Source of the DNA: Montifringilla adamsi
Lineage: Eukaryota > Chordata > Aves > Passeriformes > Passeridae
Direction of reading: 5' to 3'
Assembly: GCA_017590115.1 (NCBI GenBank)
Contig: JAGGNK010006559.1
Span: 8,173,784 to 8,237,783 of the forward strand
Length of the DNA stretch: 64,000 bases
The position numbers and the translations under genes are program-made. How positions within the stretch are numbered: position 1 is the first letter of the stretch; each line of letters begins with the position of its first letter. The notes below the pieces were generated by a model. The model was not told the DNA's origin, ran no database searches, and saw nothing but the letters and a program-made list of their open reading frames with translations. This document shows, piece after piece, positions 1 through 12,815 of this stretch.

Positions 1-2639
1 AGCGGAGTTAAACTTGAGTGGGAGGAACAACTTTGGAGAAGGGCATAATGCAAATTAAAATATGACCTTCTCTTGTAGTGAATATGTAGGTGGAGGAGGG
101 TTAACTGGAATGTCAAAGATGGCTCAAGTTTTACAATTTTTATATCACTTAAGCCTCAAAAGGCAGACAGGTGAAATTTCTGAAATGTGTTAATTTACTT
201 TTTCTGTTGACCAATACATATCACTACTTGATAAAAACAAACACATTGTCCAAATGGATTTTAAAAAACAATTTATCTGGGTGGTCTCTAAATGCATTTG
301 CAACTGTTGGTTCTCTTTTTTTAGTTTGGACATTTTTGACATTTTATTTTTCTTATATTTAATTTCTAGCTTTATGAATCATGTAATTTTAAAAAATACT
401 GTTAGTGTACTTTCATATTCTGTTCAAGTGGCTATTGTCTGAAATAAATGCTTACAATTTTTGGCATGCAAAGAACAGATAATCAATGCAACAGATTTGT
501 TTATTGCTTTTTCTCTTTTAAGACATTGATATCCAGCTTTTGTTTCAGTTTTTTGATGGAAATTGGAGAAAAAAGCCTATTTCTTCAGGCATTTGTAGGT
601 TTTTTCCTCTGACTATTAATTAGTCCATAGCATGCTTTTATTGAATGCTTCATTTGTTTAGTGTGACAGAAAATCGACAAAGACTTGGATTTTGTTCTCA
701 ATCTAGTTTGTATCTTCCTGCCTATTATTCCCACTAAACACATTTCCCCCAAACAATGTTTGGTTATCTGCTATGTATAATTGAAAAACCTCTTATATTG
801 TTCATTTGTCATTCTCAGCCATGCGTGGGGTACTGAGACTTGGAGCAAAAAATTGAACATGTTTGTATCGGCAAAATGAATTTTTTGTCCTTTTACTAAT
901 CTTCTCAATTGGAGTTTAGGCTCAGTAAGAAAAAAAATGGAAAGAAAAAGGGAGAGTCTCTGTCTTTCCCCATCATTTAAAAAATCTTAGATATTTTGTC
1001 AAGGGATTCACCTTCTTGTCTTGTAGTCCCCTAACTAACAGGCACTCTTCTTTGATGTCATTTGGTGGTATTTTTGTATTTTGCTGCCCATGGGCCTGCG
1101 TCCATTTAAATACAAGATTGTCATAGTTGAAGTTATATTTTTGTTTATGGTCGCTCATCAGCCCTCAGAAATGCATTCTGAATGTAATTAAAAAAAAACA
1201 CATAGAAAGCAAACACTAGAAATGTGGGGATTCTTGACTTTTAATCTGGCTGTTACATAGAATGAGTTTTCAACACTGAGCCATTTATAGGTGGCAAATG
1301 GAAAAATTTCCTGGACCATTACATGTGTTTAGCCAGATATAAACTACAGTGAAGTGAAGACCCTATAAAATGAAAGATCTCGGCAATTGGTGAGAAGGTC
1401 TCAAAGAATGGTTTTAGAGCAAAACCATGACAGCCTGTACAATTGTTGCCTGTGGGGCTCCAAGGCAGCCTGCAAGCAGAGCCAGAAAGAAAACTGCTCT
1501 TACAGACCTGCCCTGAAATGTGCTCCAGTCAAATTCCATATAGGCTGAATTGTCACAGTGTTTCCAGAAGCAATGACTCCCAAGCTGGAATTTCTTTCTT
1601 CCCCCCAATCTTCCTGAGCTTTCTGTGAATCAGGAAGCCAAATTCTGAGGGCACCTTGCTTCAACAAGGTGAACAATCTCATACCCATTCTCTAAGAGAC
1701 AAGACCTAAAGACTTCTGCATCCACAGCTGGGACAGTTCCTGATCAAAAAAACCTGACTCTTTAATTTCTGCTACATTTTGATGGGCTTACCACTGATAG
1801 GTAATAGAAGAGGAGGGGAAGTTTCTTGCTGTGTTTTTGGCCACCAAGTTGAGTAAAAGAAGAGAGGCCAGGCTGTTCTCAGCATCCATCTCTTTCCCAC
1901 CAATGGGCAGTGCAACTGGATCACCCTAAAGGAACACAAGCAGCTGGGATTTTCTCCACAGTTCATTAATGGTGTTTCAATTTGTATGCAATGTGAACAC
2001 AGAATGTGCTTGTGAAATGGGTTTGCCATGGCCAGGGAAGTACTGGCACAGGTCAATTGTGATCTCAAAGTTGTTGAATGCAAACACTTAAAAAAAATTT
2101 CAGCTGAAAAAGTGTTTTTCCCATTAAGTTTATTATGTGGAATAGCTAAAATTGAAACAATTCTAAACACATTCAGGAAGCAGAAGAGTGAAAACATCTG
2201 TAACAATCACTTTGAATTAACACAGAATTCCTGTACTTTGCCATTCGTGTTTGATCTTTGATGTTCTGTAATAAAAAGAGCTATCTCGTTCACCATTTTA
2301 CCAGAAAATGCTTTTCTTTAGCAAATGATGTGTGCTTTAACTTTTCATCCTTTCCCAGGGTTGCTAAAGAGCTGTATTAGCTCTCAGCAGAGCTCAAAAT
2401 AGCTTGTTCTTTATTCAGAAAGAAGGTGCATAATTACATTAAGCCTGAAAAATGGAATTGTTTAGAAATTGAAAAAATGAACAACAAACACCACAACAAA
2501 AATGTGTACAGTTTGACACATCCAGTGTACTGATTATGAAAATTATTTCAATTTAGAGTTATTAAGGATTATTCTTCCATATTAATTTCTTTATGGAATA
2601 CAAGGCTAAAGAGAGAAACGTCAAAATATGACAATAAGG
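1..2639. other. AT-rich unique non-coding DNA
   Basis: No repeat family or exon is recognised. The longest open frame, 144 codons on the minus strand at 1772-2206, has no recognisable domain and a composition rich in Cys, Phe, Leu and Ser. That is typical of chance frames in AT-rich DNA. An 8-bp stem (1610-1617 with 1630-1637) is unremarkable. Confidence 0.6.
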
Positions 2640-2830
2640 AACAGTGCATAATTAAGCAAAATATTATTTAAACCCAAACTTTGAATTAATTTTAATTATA
2701 ATGATCACATTTTAGGATAATGATATGGCAAAAGAGAGAATGAGTGCATTTTGCCATCCATGAGAGATTCATATTTCTGCAAATGCTTATGCAAAGCTAT
2801 ATGTATGACTGATTGTAATTTTGGTATAGG
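2640..2830. promoter_or_regulatory. Candidate AT-rich regulatory or conserved non-coding element
   Basis: The stretch packs several TAAT/ATTA homeodomain-type cores (around 2650-2710) next to octamer-like POU motifs, TGCAAATG and ATGCAAAG, near 2780-2796. Clusters of this kind are common in vertebrate developmental enhancers, but they also arise by chance in AT-rich DNA. What is seen is only the motif density; a regulatory role is inference. Conservation across birds would decide it. Confidence 0.2.
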
Positions 2831-5800
2831 AGTCCTGCTAAAAACTGGAGCCAAAGGAGATATTTCTTTTTCCACTAAGAGGAGTCTTCACCAGGTGAGG
2901 AAATAGAATATGTTCAGCAAGAAAAATTTGAAAAAATAGGTGAAATAGCTGGTCATTATGCTAAGAAAATGAAGAGTGTCTTAAAAAAAGATTCCTGTAA
3001 ATTATACTCATTTCCTTTTCTATTTATAAACCTGTCTACTTTGTAAAAGCAGCATTGCAAAGGGCATGATTTGGCATGGAAAACATTGAACCAAAGCAAA
3101 AGTTTTCATAAGGTGTCTGTGTATTATGGATTTTATAATAAACAACAGTTGCATGTAAACTCCAAGGCATCACTGCTACTAAAGTGAAAAACCGGGAGAT
3201 AAGTATTGTCATAAGTGCAGACTATCCACTAGGAACCATTAAGTTGTTGCAGAAAATAATGTTCAGAACCCAAGGAGTAATGCAAATATTGCTCAAGAAA
3301 CCCATAGATAGTAAATATAACTGTTTAACAATTGGGTACATAGTGCTACAAATAAGCATCACTTTCCAAACTGACTACTTGTCATGTATTTGCCAAAATA
3401 TGTGATATCTAGAGATATGTAAAAAATATTCCTTAACTTTAGACTATTTAAAAAGAGTTGAGCAAATATCAGAACGAAACACTGGATTCTACCTCATTTA
3501 TCCAGGCTACAGGAGAGAGAGATCAGGGATGATCTGAATACATCTTATAGGCACACAAGTAGCAGTTTCAAAGTAAAGGGTTTTAAACATCTCACCAAAG
3601 GACAGAGGTCCAAAGCTGAAGATGAATGCATTCAGATTCTCAGTTTTTTTTTTACAGTTGACAAGAGGTACAATGTGTGAAGGGTAAAGCAGCAATAATT
3701 TAAATCTATGGCTTGAGTTGTGCTGGATGTCATAATGCATGGCCCTTGCAACATGACTTAATTACTAGCTACTGTTCTGCTTAGTGATATTAACCATAAA
3801 CATCATATTCTCAGAGGTGTTTAGCCATTGATTTTAATGGAAATGAGAGCCTGAGTGCATCCCACTTGACACAAACTCCGTTGTCAGAGTGCTCTCTCGG
3901 CATTTTGCAATGGGCATTTCTCCAGCAGCAAATCCTTATGTGACACAGAGAACAAACAAGGTCTTGCTCTGCAGTGGAAAAGTCTAGGAGCCACCTACTT
4001 TTATGCATTTCACTCTGATTATTAAGACTAATTATTTCTCTGCTTATTCCCTAGAACTCTGCTCCAGGTAAAGGTTGCCAAACAATATGAATAGTCACTT
4101 AAAAATATTCCAGACATTTCCAGTCCAGTGGAATTTAAATAGTCTTTACAGACCTCTAAAACTAGATTTCTCAGTTTTTTGGTTTTTTTCCCCCCATGTT
4201 ATAATAAAGTATCCTTTTACAAGATGTACAATTACCTAATATACTAATTTGAAACATGTAACCATTTTAGACTTTTGACATGGTAGCTTTGATGAGCACT
4301 TGTACATCAATTTTGCACTGAATGTCATATTTTGACTTTGCAGTCTCTAAAGTGCCTCTTGAGCAGTGTGGTAGCACGACAAGTGAACAGAGACGAGGCT
4401 GGGTTGAAACTGATAGTGGAGTGCAATGGCTTCATTCTGTCATGAATTGAGATGCCTGTATGGAGCATTTGATGTGTGAAAGGCATTTTTCAAGCTTTCT
4501 GGTAGTCAAACATTTCTACTGGAAGTAAACTACCTCCAATCCTTCCTGGCATTGATTGTTAATTACTCTATGTGATAAAGTCACAGTATTATTAATAGAA
4601 AACTGAGCAGATTAACTCCGGGATATTCAGGAGGAAAAGAGAATTGCACTTCACATATTAGTTTTTACTCAGATGTGGAGAGCTGGGGAATTTTTCTGTG
4701 CTGTAGTAAGGAGAAGAACTAAATTACTATGTGGTAAATTACGAGTGGTTGCTGATAACACCAGTTTTCTTCCCCTTCCACTAATTCTTGCTTCTTTGCC
4801 AACCAGATTTTTATTACAGATGTCAGAGCTTCCCTGCTAGATTATGTATTTGAATTGCTGCATTTGTTTAATCAAACCCTTGTGTTTAAGTGGATTTATG
4901 TGCTTATTTAAGACACAACCTCTTTGATTACTTTCTCTTGCAGGGAGAGGCATACAAAAAATATAATTATATGGCCTCCTATATCAGGCTGTAGCTGGTA
5001 CATGAGATGTGATTGCAGGTAGAAACAGGCTCACCCTCTCTCTGCATTCATGTCCACTTGATTAGAAGCCAAAGGGATAGATTTAGCTGGATGCAGAATT
5101 CAAGCTAATAGCTTTGGTTTGACATTGATTTGCACATAATTGAATAGAAGAACAGTCAGAATTGGCCTGTATCTGTCTGTAAGAGGCTGCTCAGACATAT
5201 TCACCATGATTCCTGCATTAAGATTTTTCCCCCTCGATAGGGTAAAACCTATGTTGTAGGATGCCCAGGCTTGATTTAAAAAAAAAAAAAAAACCAATAA
5301 AACAGCAACCCACCCACAACAACTCAAATCTCTAAGCAGAGGGGAATTGCTGGCAGTATTCTAGTTTTATACTTTTTATATGTGCAATTTACATTGAGCA
5401 GAATCCTGCTGGACTCAAAGGATGCAACTGTGGAGCACAAACAAAATCCAACTAGAATGTGCAAGCAGAAAACTGTTGCTTCCTCTGTGTATGTTTCCAA
5501 TTCTTGTTGAAACCTGGTAAATTAAGTGCTTTTAATCAACATTATAGGCTATTACTTAATATAAAGAACATTTTTTTAGAAGTACAATTATGGCAAGTCA
5601 GTTTAGAAAAGCTGAGATGCACAAGAAGTGTAATGAAAAAACAACATTTTTCCTAACTTCTCTTGGATCTGGTAATCAAGGTGTGATATTTCAAAAGTGC
5701 CATTTTAAACATATATAAATAGCTCAAAAAAGAAGAAAAAACTTTTCTGAGGTAGTGTCACAATAGTGAAATAGGAAAAAGAACAAACCTCTAGCTAATT

Positions 5801-6989
5801 AAAATAATTAGATAATTATAGACTTTGGTTTGTGTAAATCCTCTATAATTTGCTCTAACACTGCATTAATTCTGTATTCTATTACAAGAGAGTGACAGAT
5901 TATAAATGTATTATTAAACAGTTATAGCATTAGACCTTTCACAGATATCTTTTGTGGGCTCTGCTGTATTAGTAGAATAATTATTACTGAGTTGCACTGA
6001 TAGTTGGCTTGGCTAGCTCCAGTAAAATTACAAAAAACCCTCAGAAAATAGGGCTAACTCCTCTGTACCCTGGTCCCAAGGCAGAAAGACCTGTTCTGAA
6101 TTGCATAGGTTTTCTAACCTCTTATCAAACCTCTTTATTTCTGTGTATGTCACAACCTCCTTGAGTGTTTCCTCATATGTGAATTAAATTTCCTTTGTTG
6201 CAATCAAAGTCAGAGTGGTATAGAAATAGCATGATTTGAAAGTGGAAATTGTGTTTTGACAGACTTGTTCTAACAGAACAATTCCTTTTTCATACTAACT
6301 GCCTACTTTTCGCTTCCATAAGAGAAAAATGAAAAAGAAAGTAAAGGCAAACAATGAACAATGGTTTTGTTTTTGAGGGACTCAAGGTATCACATGGGAG
6401 TTTTAGGTCAGCCTTTTCCTGATCCTATTTTTTGTATGGGACGGGTACTTCTAACATATAATATTGTTGCAATTTTAACTAATTGAATACTACGCACTGT
6501 TTTTAGCCACTTTGTCTTTGCAAACCCTTTCATTTAATTGTCCAGGGATATTAGAAGCAGTCTAGAAACACAAGACCAAAAAAGACTACAGCTTAAACAT
6601 ATATCAAGTTACTCCGCTACAGCAGAAGGAAATCAAGGACAAGACATCGGGAAGTCACATACGAACAATTTTTTTTGTCTCAGATAATAAAACACTCGAT
6701 ATTTCTCCGACAGAAGGGATTTGACTGCTATGAATGAAAACATGACCACTGAAAAATCTACAACAGAAGAGAGCAAGAGAGCTCAGGGGATGGTTGGTAT
6801 GTTCGCACTGGCACACAGTCAGAAAATAACACTCCCAGAAAGCAGTTTATGCTCAGGGATGCCAAAAAACTGGTGCTAAAACAAACTATCCAACCCAGCA
6901 GACATCCTTCATCAGGATGTGTCAGATGTCTCATGTAACATTTGATGTTATTTGTGTGTGTGTGAGCAAGCTGGGATGATAAATGCACT
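2831..6989. other. AT-rich unique non-coding DNA
   Basis: No gene or interspersed repeat is recognised with confidence. An A run of about 17 lies at 5278-5294. The stretch 6540-6989 just before the LTR is slightly richer in purines and may include unrecognised retroviral internal sequence. I could not identify a coding domain in it. Confidence 0.5.
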
Positions 6990-7483
6990 TGATGCCCTTA
7001 ACCAAACCAGCAGTAATTTGGTAGAGGCTCCAAAGGAGGTAAAGGCCAGGACACAGGCCAAGAGTTCCCTAAGAAAGTCCACAAAGGGGCAGAGTGCCCC
7101 ATGAGCATTGATGCATGTGAGCTTGGAACGTCAACTTGAGATTAACATATGAATAATGGATGGTTTTACCAAGACTCACTAAGGAAGGAAGAGAGAAAAC
7201 TGTGGACACAGGAGTATTGTCTTAAGTTGCAAATGCAAGATGTGGCCAAGGGTGTGTATTCTATTGCCCTCTGTTAGAGGTGGGGCAGTTATCTGCTGTT
7301 AATTGGGCCACCTGTTAAAAACCAGGTGGGGCAGTTTTCTTTATCTCTTCCATGCCCCATCCTGCCTCTGGGGAGATATTTCTGTTAATGGGACATTGAG
7401 CCTCACTGCCCGACTGATAAAATTACATTATCCCATTGTGAGATGCTAGACCCAGGGGGAGGAGCCAAGCATTCCTCTCTGGA

Positions 7484-7489
7484 TATAAT
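7484..7489 (+). promoter_or_regulatory. TATA-like box of the plus-strand LTR
   Basis: The sequence tataat lies about 300 bases upstream of the AATAAA signal at 7790, the spacing expected for U3 promoter and R poly(A) signal in an LTR. Activity is not shown by sequence. Confidence 0.4.
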
Positions 7490-7789
7490 CTGAGATTTGG
7501 AACACCACAGTCAGCCTTTTCCCACTGGGTTCCCAGAGGAGCAGCTTTCTTCTCCACTGGATTCTCAGAGGAAGACCAGGCCCATCTATACCACTACTGA
7601 ACCTGCAGAAGAAAACTCCATCCTTCTACAGGATCTCTGCTCCAACAGACCACATTTGTCACTCCAGGAGGACTGCAGCCACCATTTAATTGGACTGCTA
7701 CCAACACTCTGAGCAAAAGAGTGTTAAGTGAAATTCTGACTTTGCCAGTGTTTTATATGATTGCATTTAAAAAAATATATATTTTTCCT

Positions 7790-7795
7790 AATAAA
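7790..7795 (+). terminator. LTR polyadenylation signal AATAAA
   Basis: A canonical AATAAA hexamer in the sense orientation of the LTR, followed by about 146 bases of U5-like sequence to the element's end. Confidence 0.55.
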
Positions 7796-8012
7796 GAACT
7801 GTTATTCCTACTCCCATATCTTTGCCTGAGAGACCCTTAATTTCAAATTTATAATAATTCGGAGGGAGGGGGTTTACATTTTCCATTTCAAGAGAGGCTC
7901 CTGCCTTCCTTACCAAACACCTGTCATTTTAAAATGAGACAAGTACCATGCACACCCTTTCCTTGGTATGCAGTTTGACTGTGAGTCAACTGCTATATCC
8001 CATGAATGTGAC

Positions 8013-8047
8013 AGCCCTTACTCAAAGCTGATTGCTGAGTAAGGGCT
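8013..8047. repeat. Perfect inverted repeat, 12-bp stem and 11-nt loop
   Basis: The arm agcccttactca (8013-8024) is exactly complementary to tgagtaagggct (8036-8047), with 11 bases between them. The pairing stops at the next base on each side. It could fold as a hairpin in RNA or extrude in DNA. Nothing flanking it suggests a transposon end or an RNA gene. Confidence 0.85.
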
Positions 8048-10473
8048 AAATTGCTGAGACCTTGCTAAATTACTACTAATGAAACCCATACAGTTAATTC
8101 CTTTAGTTATGAACCATTGTCCAGCTCCAAGACTAAGACTGGATCTAGCCACACCTAGGCTTCTTGAGGTGCTCAGAAAACAGGGGGGTCATCTCTGAAC
8201 CTCGTTACTCAACAAGAGGGTCTCCTGTTCCTTTTTATGTCTTGGACCTCTGTGCATACCTTCCTAAATTGATTTTAACTTGATTTTCCTGTGTATGTTT
8301 GATCCATAAGTAGGTAAGAAGAGCTTGTAAGAAGCCCTTGTAAGAAGGTTTTCATCCATGTTGCAGGAAGCAGCATCGTTTATGATGCACAGCAAAGAAT
8401 AACAGAAGGAAGGAATTAAGCCTCAAAGGATAGTTTTCAGCTATACAGAAAGGAAGTATTCCTTGGGAATTACAAGGAGCTGGTGGACGCTCTTTGGTGA
8501 TGCTGGAGACAAACCATGCATGAGGAGCTGTAAATAGATACAGGTGGCAAGGACCACCTGTTACTTGGTGGGTCTGGAAGAAGAGTTAAAGAGGGGAAAC
8601 ACAGCTGAAATGTCAAAAATCTTGAGGGAAGAAAGGTTGTACCTGGTGTACTTGATACACATCTGTGCTAGGGTTTGCCTCTTTTCATGGCAAGACTAGG
8701 AGCAATAGGATACCTTCATGAAAAGGGCTATGAGCTCACAGGACTCTGCTCTGTGAAGTCTCCCAGATCACCCCTCAATGGATGATTTTCCATTTCATGT
8801 GTGGGGTGTATCTTGGGGTGCCAGAAAACTTGTCATGGTTCATCATTATGTTCTGGGTTGAGAGGCACCATGATTTTGTGGATTGGCAGCATGTATGAAT
8901 GTGGGACTTGGGCAATAAGGTCATGAGCAAGAGAAAAGGGAACAAGTATAATATAAGCATTTTGAGATTTCCAAATGGAGGGTCTGAGTCAGATGTTGCC
9001 CTGTATAGTTGTGTCTTAAGTGGTGCCATATTGGGTTTAAGTGCCAAAGTTTTAGTCTCAGAAGAGATTAGGAGCTGCCTACCCCCAGGCTGGAGAGGGT
9101 AAATTCCAGATAGAGATGGCTCTAAAACAAGTAATGGCTGGCCAAGGTTGAGTCCATCAGTAAGGCTGGTGACATTGCTGTGAAAACATATGTGAGAAAG
9201 GGCAAAGAATGCTGTGGAGCAGCTGAGAGAGGCAAGAGTGAGAAAAATGTGAAAGAAATAGGCGTCTTCCCTTGTGAAGTGGTGTCAATTCACATTGCTC
9301 AAATCACCACTTAGGAACTCTGATGATTCCAGGATTAAGCAATATGTGATCACTGATTCTGAGAATATTGGTGTTGCGTGAACCATGACACTGTAAGAAT
9401 TTATCTGTCTCTTGATGTTGCAAAAGATTAAATTGAGCCTATTAATCTCAGTTTGTGAATGGATTTGTATCTGTCGTGAATTTATAGGAGGTTAAATGGA
9501 AAACAAATGTTTTATCTTCTGCCTGCTAAGCAGTATGATGATAAAATGTATGTTCAAATGACAATGATTACTAAATGTATCAGTAAATTTTATCCTATCC
9601 TGTATGAGCAACGCTGCACTTAAGGTTTCTTTTGTTGTCTTTTTTTTCTCCTTTTTTTTTTTCCCTCCCGGAAAACATTATTATACAGTGAAAAATCATT
9701 ATCTCCTTGTTTACAATGGTTCATGTGGCTTTGGCACCAGAAAGCATCCATTATTCATTTTAAGACTATGTTTCAAGGCAAACTAAGTAATTACTCAAAG
9801 ATCATAGGAGGGCATCAAACCCTATGAAACACTTGAAAACCCTAATTAGTGTAATAATGTTAAAAAATAAGAAGGTGTTCTAACTAACAACATAATCATA
9901 GAGATGAGGTGCTTGCCCACAATTTTTATCTGTAACACCAGAATTAATTATCTCTGATTATGATTCACGTAAGCAGAAGAAGAGAGGTTTTAATGTTAAA
10001 CTGCAATTGGTAAAAACTAGGTTAAACATTAGAATCAGGGTTTATGAAATCCTGCTCTATTGTGTCAATTTATACTAACATCAAAATTAGTGGTAAAAAA
10101 AAAATGGTGACACTTCTGTCTGCCTCTCTTCCTGAGGTTCTGCCCTTTTTTTTTTTTTTAATTATTTTCAGGAAATTCCAGAACTGTTTCCTGCAGGTTA
10201 GGCAAATCAAACCAACTATGTCCTGATCACTAGGTCAGAGCCATAATTCAAAGTCAGAAATAATAAGAAGAATAGCAACTGCTTGGAGCACAGTTCTCAG
10301 TTTCCATGAGATTTAACACAGTACTATTCCTTGGACAGGACCCTGTATGCTGAAGCAAGGGAACAGAGGCCTGATCTTTGTTTGAAAGAGCAAATGTATT
10401 CCTAGAAAAGAAATAAAAATATATGAAAAAATACAAACAGAAAAAAACCCCCAAACTATCAGGCAAATTAATT

Positions 10474-10493
10474 AAAAAAAAAAAAAAAAAAAA
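10474..10493 (+). repeat. Poly(A) run of 20
   Basis: An uninterrupted A20 run. No AATAAA and no recognisable retrocopy precede it, so it reads as a simple repeat and not a processed pseudogene tail. Confidence 0.85.
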
Positions 10494-10572
10494 GGAAGCA
10501 AGGCCAACAACATTTTTTTTTCCTAGAAATATAATGACTTTGTCTGAAAGTAGCAGTGGAGGTTACCTGAAT

Positions 10573-10735
10573 TAGCCCCTCGTTCAAAGCAGGGTCAATG
10601 TAAACCTAGTTCCATATTGCAACCTGCAGTGCTCAAGGCTGTGTCCAGCAGAGTTTTGAATAGATCTGAGCATGGAAACTACAACTTCTCTGGCTGACTT
10701 GTAGCAGCGTTTGGCTGCTCCAGTTTAGAGACATT
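10573..10735 (-). mobile_element. CR1 LINE fragment (near 3' end), minus strand
   Basis: Read on the plus strand, the segment keeps the familiar CR1 reverse-complement landmarks: ttcaaagcagggtca at about 10582, then ctcaaggctgtgtccagca and gttttgaatagatctgagcatgga. These match the region just inside the CR1 3' end. It is diverged, with a small expansion after the first landmark, so it is probably an old copy. Edges are approximate. Confidence 0.65.
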
Positions 10736-12085
10736 TATAATGTATGGGATCAAAAGTTCATGCAAAGGATACAGTGGTGCTTAACTGCCTTGAGAACTAG
10801 TTTCAGACAGTGTTTCAGTCCTGTCCATGAAGTGATGAAATACAGTATGGTAAGTAAATAATTGTGTTCCTGTGGTAAAGTCATAAATCTTTTTTGAGTT
10901 TATTGATTTATGACTGTGAACTGAGTTGGCAGACCAAGTATATGAAGCAAAAGGAAGCACCAGCAAATTTTTAAATAAATGTTTGTCCAATCTTCTTTAA
11001 AAACTCTTTTATGTTAGCTTGATTAACTACAGAATGCTAATAACCAATGTTCAGGCACTTGTCAGGTATTTGTATAGATTTTGGTTTTAGCCAATATGAT
11101 TATTACCACTAAATCATAGTAAAGAATATAGATGCATGAACTTCCTTCATAACATTATTTCCCCATTTAAATAGATGCTGACATTTTTAAGGTCCATACT
11201 TCATTGTGAGTGAGTAAAGAAGAATGTTTGGGCACGTACACAAGATTATTCCTTTAGGATGAGATATAATCCTTACTGTGACACATTATGAGATTTCCAA
11301 CTAAAATTAATTTTTAATGTCACAGAAAAGCAACTGAAATGGTTATTTTTATATATGTAGCCCTGCAGAAAACTAGCTCCCTAAGAGCAGAAACAATAGC
11401 AGAGTTCAGAAATTACAAATTGTATTTACCTCAGTAATGTATTAGCTTTGAAGTTAATTCCATTTAAACGCTAACATTTAAAAACAGTAATACATTGAGG
11501 AGAGAAAAACATTACAAGCTTCTTTATTGCTTTTAATCACACATCTAATGCAAAAGTAGGTCAAATAAGTCATTAAAGCATAGATTGCAATGCCAAGTGT
11601 TTTGTAGTGAAGCCATAAATGTTTAGCTCATCACTGAGAGGCAGCAAGTCCATCTGATCTGATCTGATCTGAGAGCAGCCACTGCCACTGAGTGATGCTG
11701 AGCTGCCAGTGGGCTACAGCAGCGTGCAAACAGGGGCTGAGATATCTCATGCTCTCATATGGGTGGTCATCCACTTGGCTATGTGGCTTTCTCTGGGTGT
11801 GTGGGATTTGCCTGCACAAAGGGGAATGAAGATGCTGACAGGAGAGGCTTAGACAAAATCCAGCATAGGATATAAAAAATCTAACCAGTTGCCAAATCGT
11901 TGTTCATATGTGGCAGAGGGTCTCCTTTGTCCCACCTGAACAATGCCTGTCTTTGTTGTCTCAGTTGATCCCTGAGCTTTGCTGCTGATCAACTGAATTG
12001 CCAACAGCTTCTCCAGAGGCTGCTGGAGATCCCTGCTATAAGCAGTTGTCACTTCACTGAAGGCTGGACGAGGCAGCTGAATCCC
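10736..12085. other. Unique non-coding DNA
   Basis: AT-rich to 11,600, then moderately GC-richer to the CR1 at 12086. The only simple repeat noted is (GATCT)n at 11653-11671. A minus-strand frame covering 11849-12466 starts inside the CR1 and runs out of it into this flank; its flank portion is chance. Confidence 0.5.
11653..11671 (+). repeat. Short (GATCT)n tandem repeat
   Basis: About four copies of a five-base unit (tctga/gatct) between 11653 and 11671. Confidence 0.85.
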
Positions 12086-12596
12086 CAGAACAGAACAGAA
12101 CAGAACAAAACATTTCAGCTGGAAGGGGCCTGCAGCAATCATCCCATCTGACCACTTCAGGGGTGAGCAAAAGTTAAGGCATATTTTTAAAGGCATTCCC
12201 AAATGTCTCTTAAACACTGACAGTCTCAGAGCATTGATCACCTCTCTAGGGTGTTTGACCACGTACCAGTGTTTGACCACCCTCAGAAAGAAATGCTTCC
12301 TATTCTCCAGTCTAAGGCTTCCCTGGAGCAGCTTTGAACCATTTCTATGTGTCCAATCACAAAATACCAAGGAGAAGAGCTCAGTTCCTCCTTGTCCACT
12401 TCTCAGGAAGCTGCAGAGTGCAGAGAGATCACCCCTGAGCCTCACTTTCTCCAAAAGACAAGCCAAAAGTCCCTAGCCACTCCTCACAGGTCCTGCCTTC
12501 CAGCCCTTTCAGCAACCTTGTTGGCCTCCTCTGGATGGATTCAACTACCTGAACATCCTTCTTAAATTGCAGGGCACAGAACTGCACACAGAGATA
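12086..12596 (-). mobile_element. CR1 LINE 3' portion with ORF2 C-terminus and pentanucleotide tail, minus strand
   Basis: This is the best-preserved CR1 in the window. The minus strand encodes the C-terminal tail of CR1 ORF2, downstream of the reverse-transcriptase core; RGDLSALCSFLRSG, HRNGSKLLQG and NRKHFFLRVVKHW are readable within a frame open from 12466 downward. The element's 3' end lies at the low-coordinate side and finishes in about four copies of TTCTG (12086-12106), a terminal microsatellite like those seen on some CR1 subfamilies. The 5' side is truncated near 12596, as most CR1 copies are, so the endonuclease and catalytic reverse-transcriptase core are missing. It cannot move by itself. 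Confidence 0.88.
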
Positions 12597-12815
12597 ATTT
12601 AATTGTATTAGGTAGTGTCCCTGAAAACCTTACAATAATTTCTAGATTTTTAATTCCACAAATTGCTGATGAAGTGCTGCTGGGAATGAATGCAGTGATG
12701 TGAATTGCCTGTCCAGAATTGACAAACTAAGCAAGACTTTTTGATATGATTTAAAATTCTCCTTTTTTGCCCATTGTTTAAAATGACAATCTTATCCCTT
12801 TAGCCTGTCAGGCAC

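Larger units (their letters stand above)
6990..7941 (+). mobile_element. Endogenous retrovirus LTR, plus strand, probably solo
   Basis: The stretch resembles an LTR family common in songbird genomes, recognised from memory. The promoter-to-poly(A) order is readable on the plus strand. A TATA-like tataat sits at 7484-7489. The R-like segment holds a short 71-codon open frame (7497-7712). An AATAAA poly(A) signal follows at 7790-7795. Beyond it is a GC-rich U5-like end with a ggagggaggggg tract near 7861, finishing in gagaca at about 7941. The left end is uncertain; tgatgccc at 6990 is the best TG start. I found no clear target-site duplication and no gag, pol or env coding sequence nearby, so a solo LTR is most likely. 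It is the only LTR here in plus orientation. The short frame inside it is LTR sequence, not a host gene. Confidence 0.78.
7942..10572. other. Unique non-coding DNA between LTR and CR1
   Basis: No exon is recognised. The segment 8160-9250 is somewhat less AT-rich and poor in simple repeats, but no open frame in it carries a recognisable domain. Notable local structures are the hairpin at 8013-8047, a T-rich run near 9645-9662 and the A20 run at 10474-10493. Confidence 0.5.

Noticed and set aside
1772..2206. 144-codon open frame on the minus strand
   Set aside because: Cys/Phe/Ser/Leu-rich composition without a recognisable motif; judged a chance frame.
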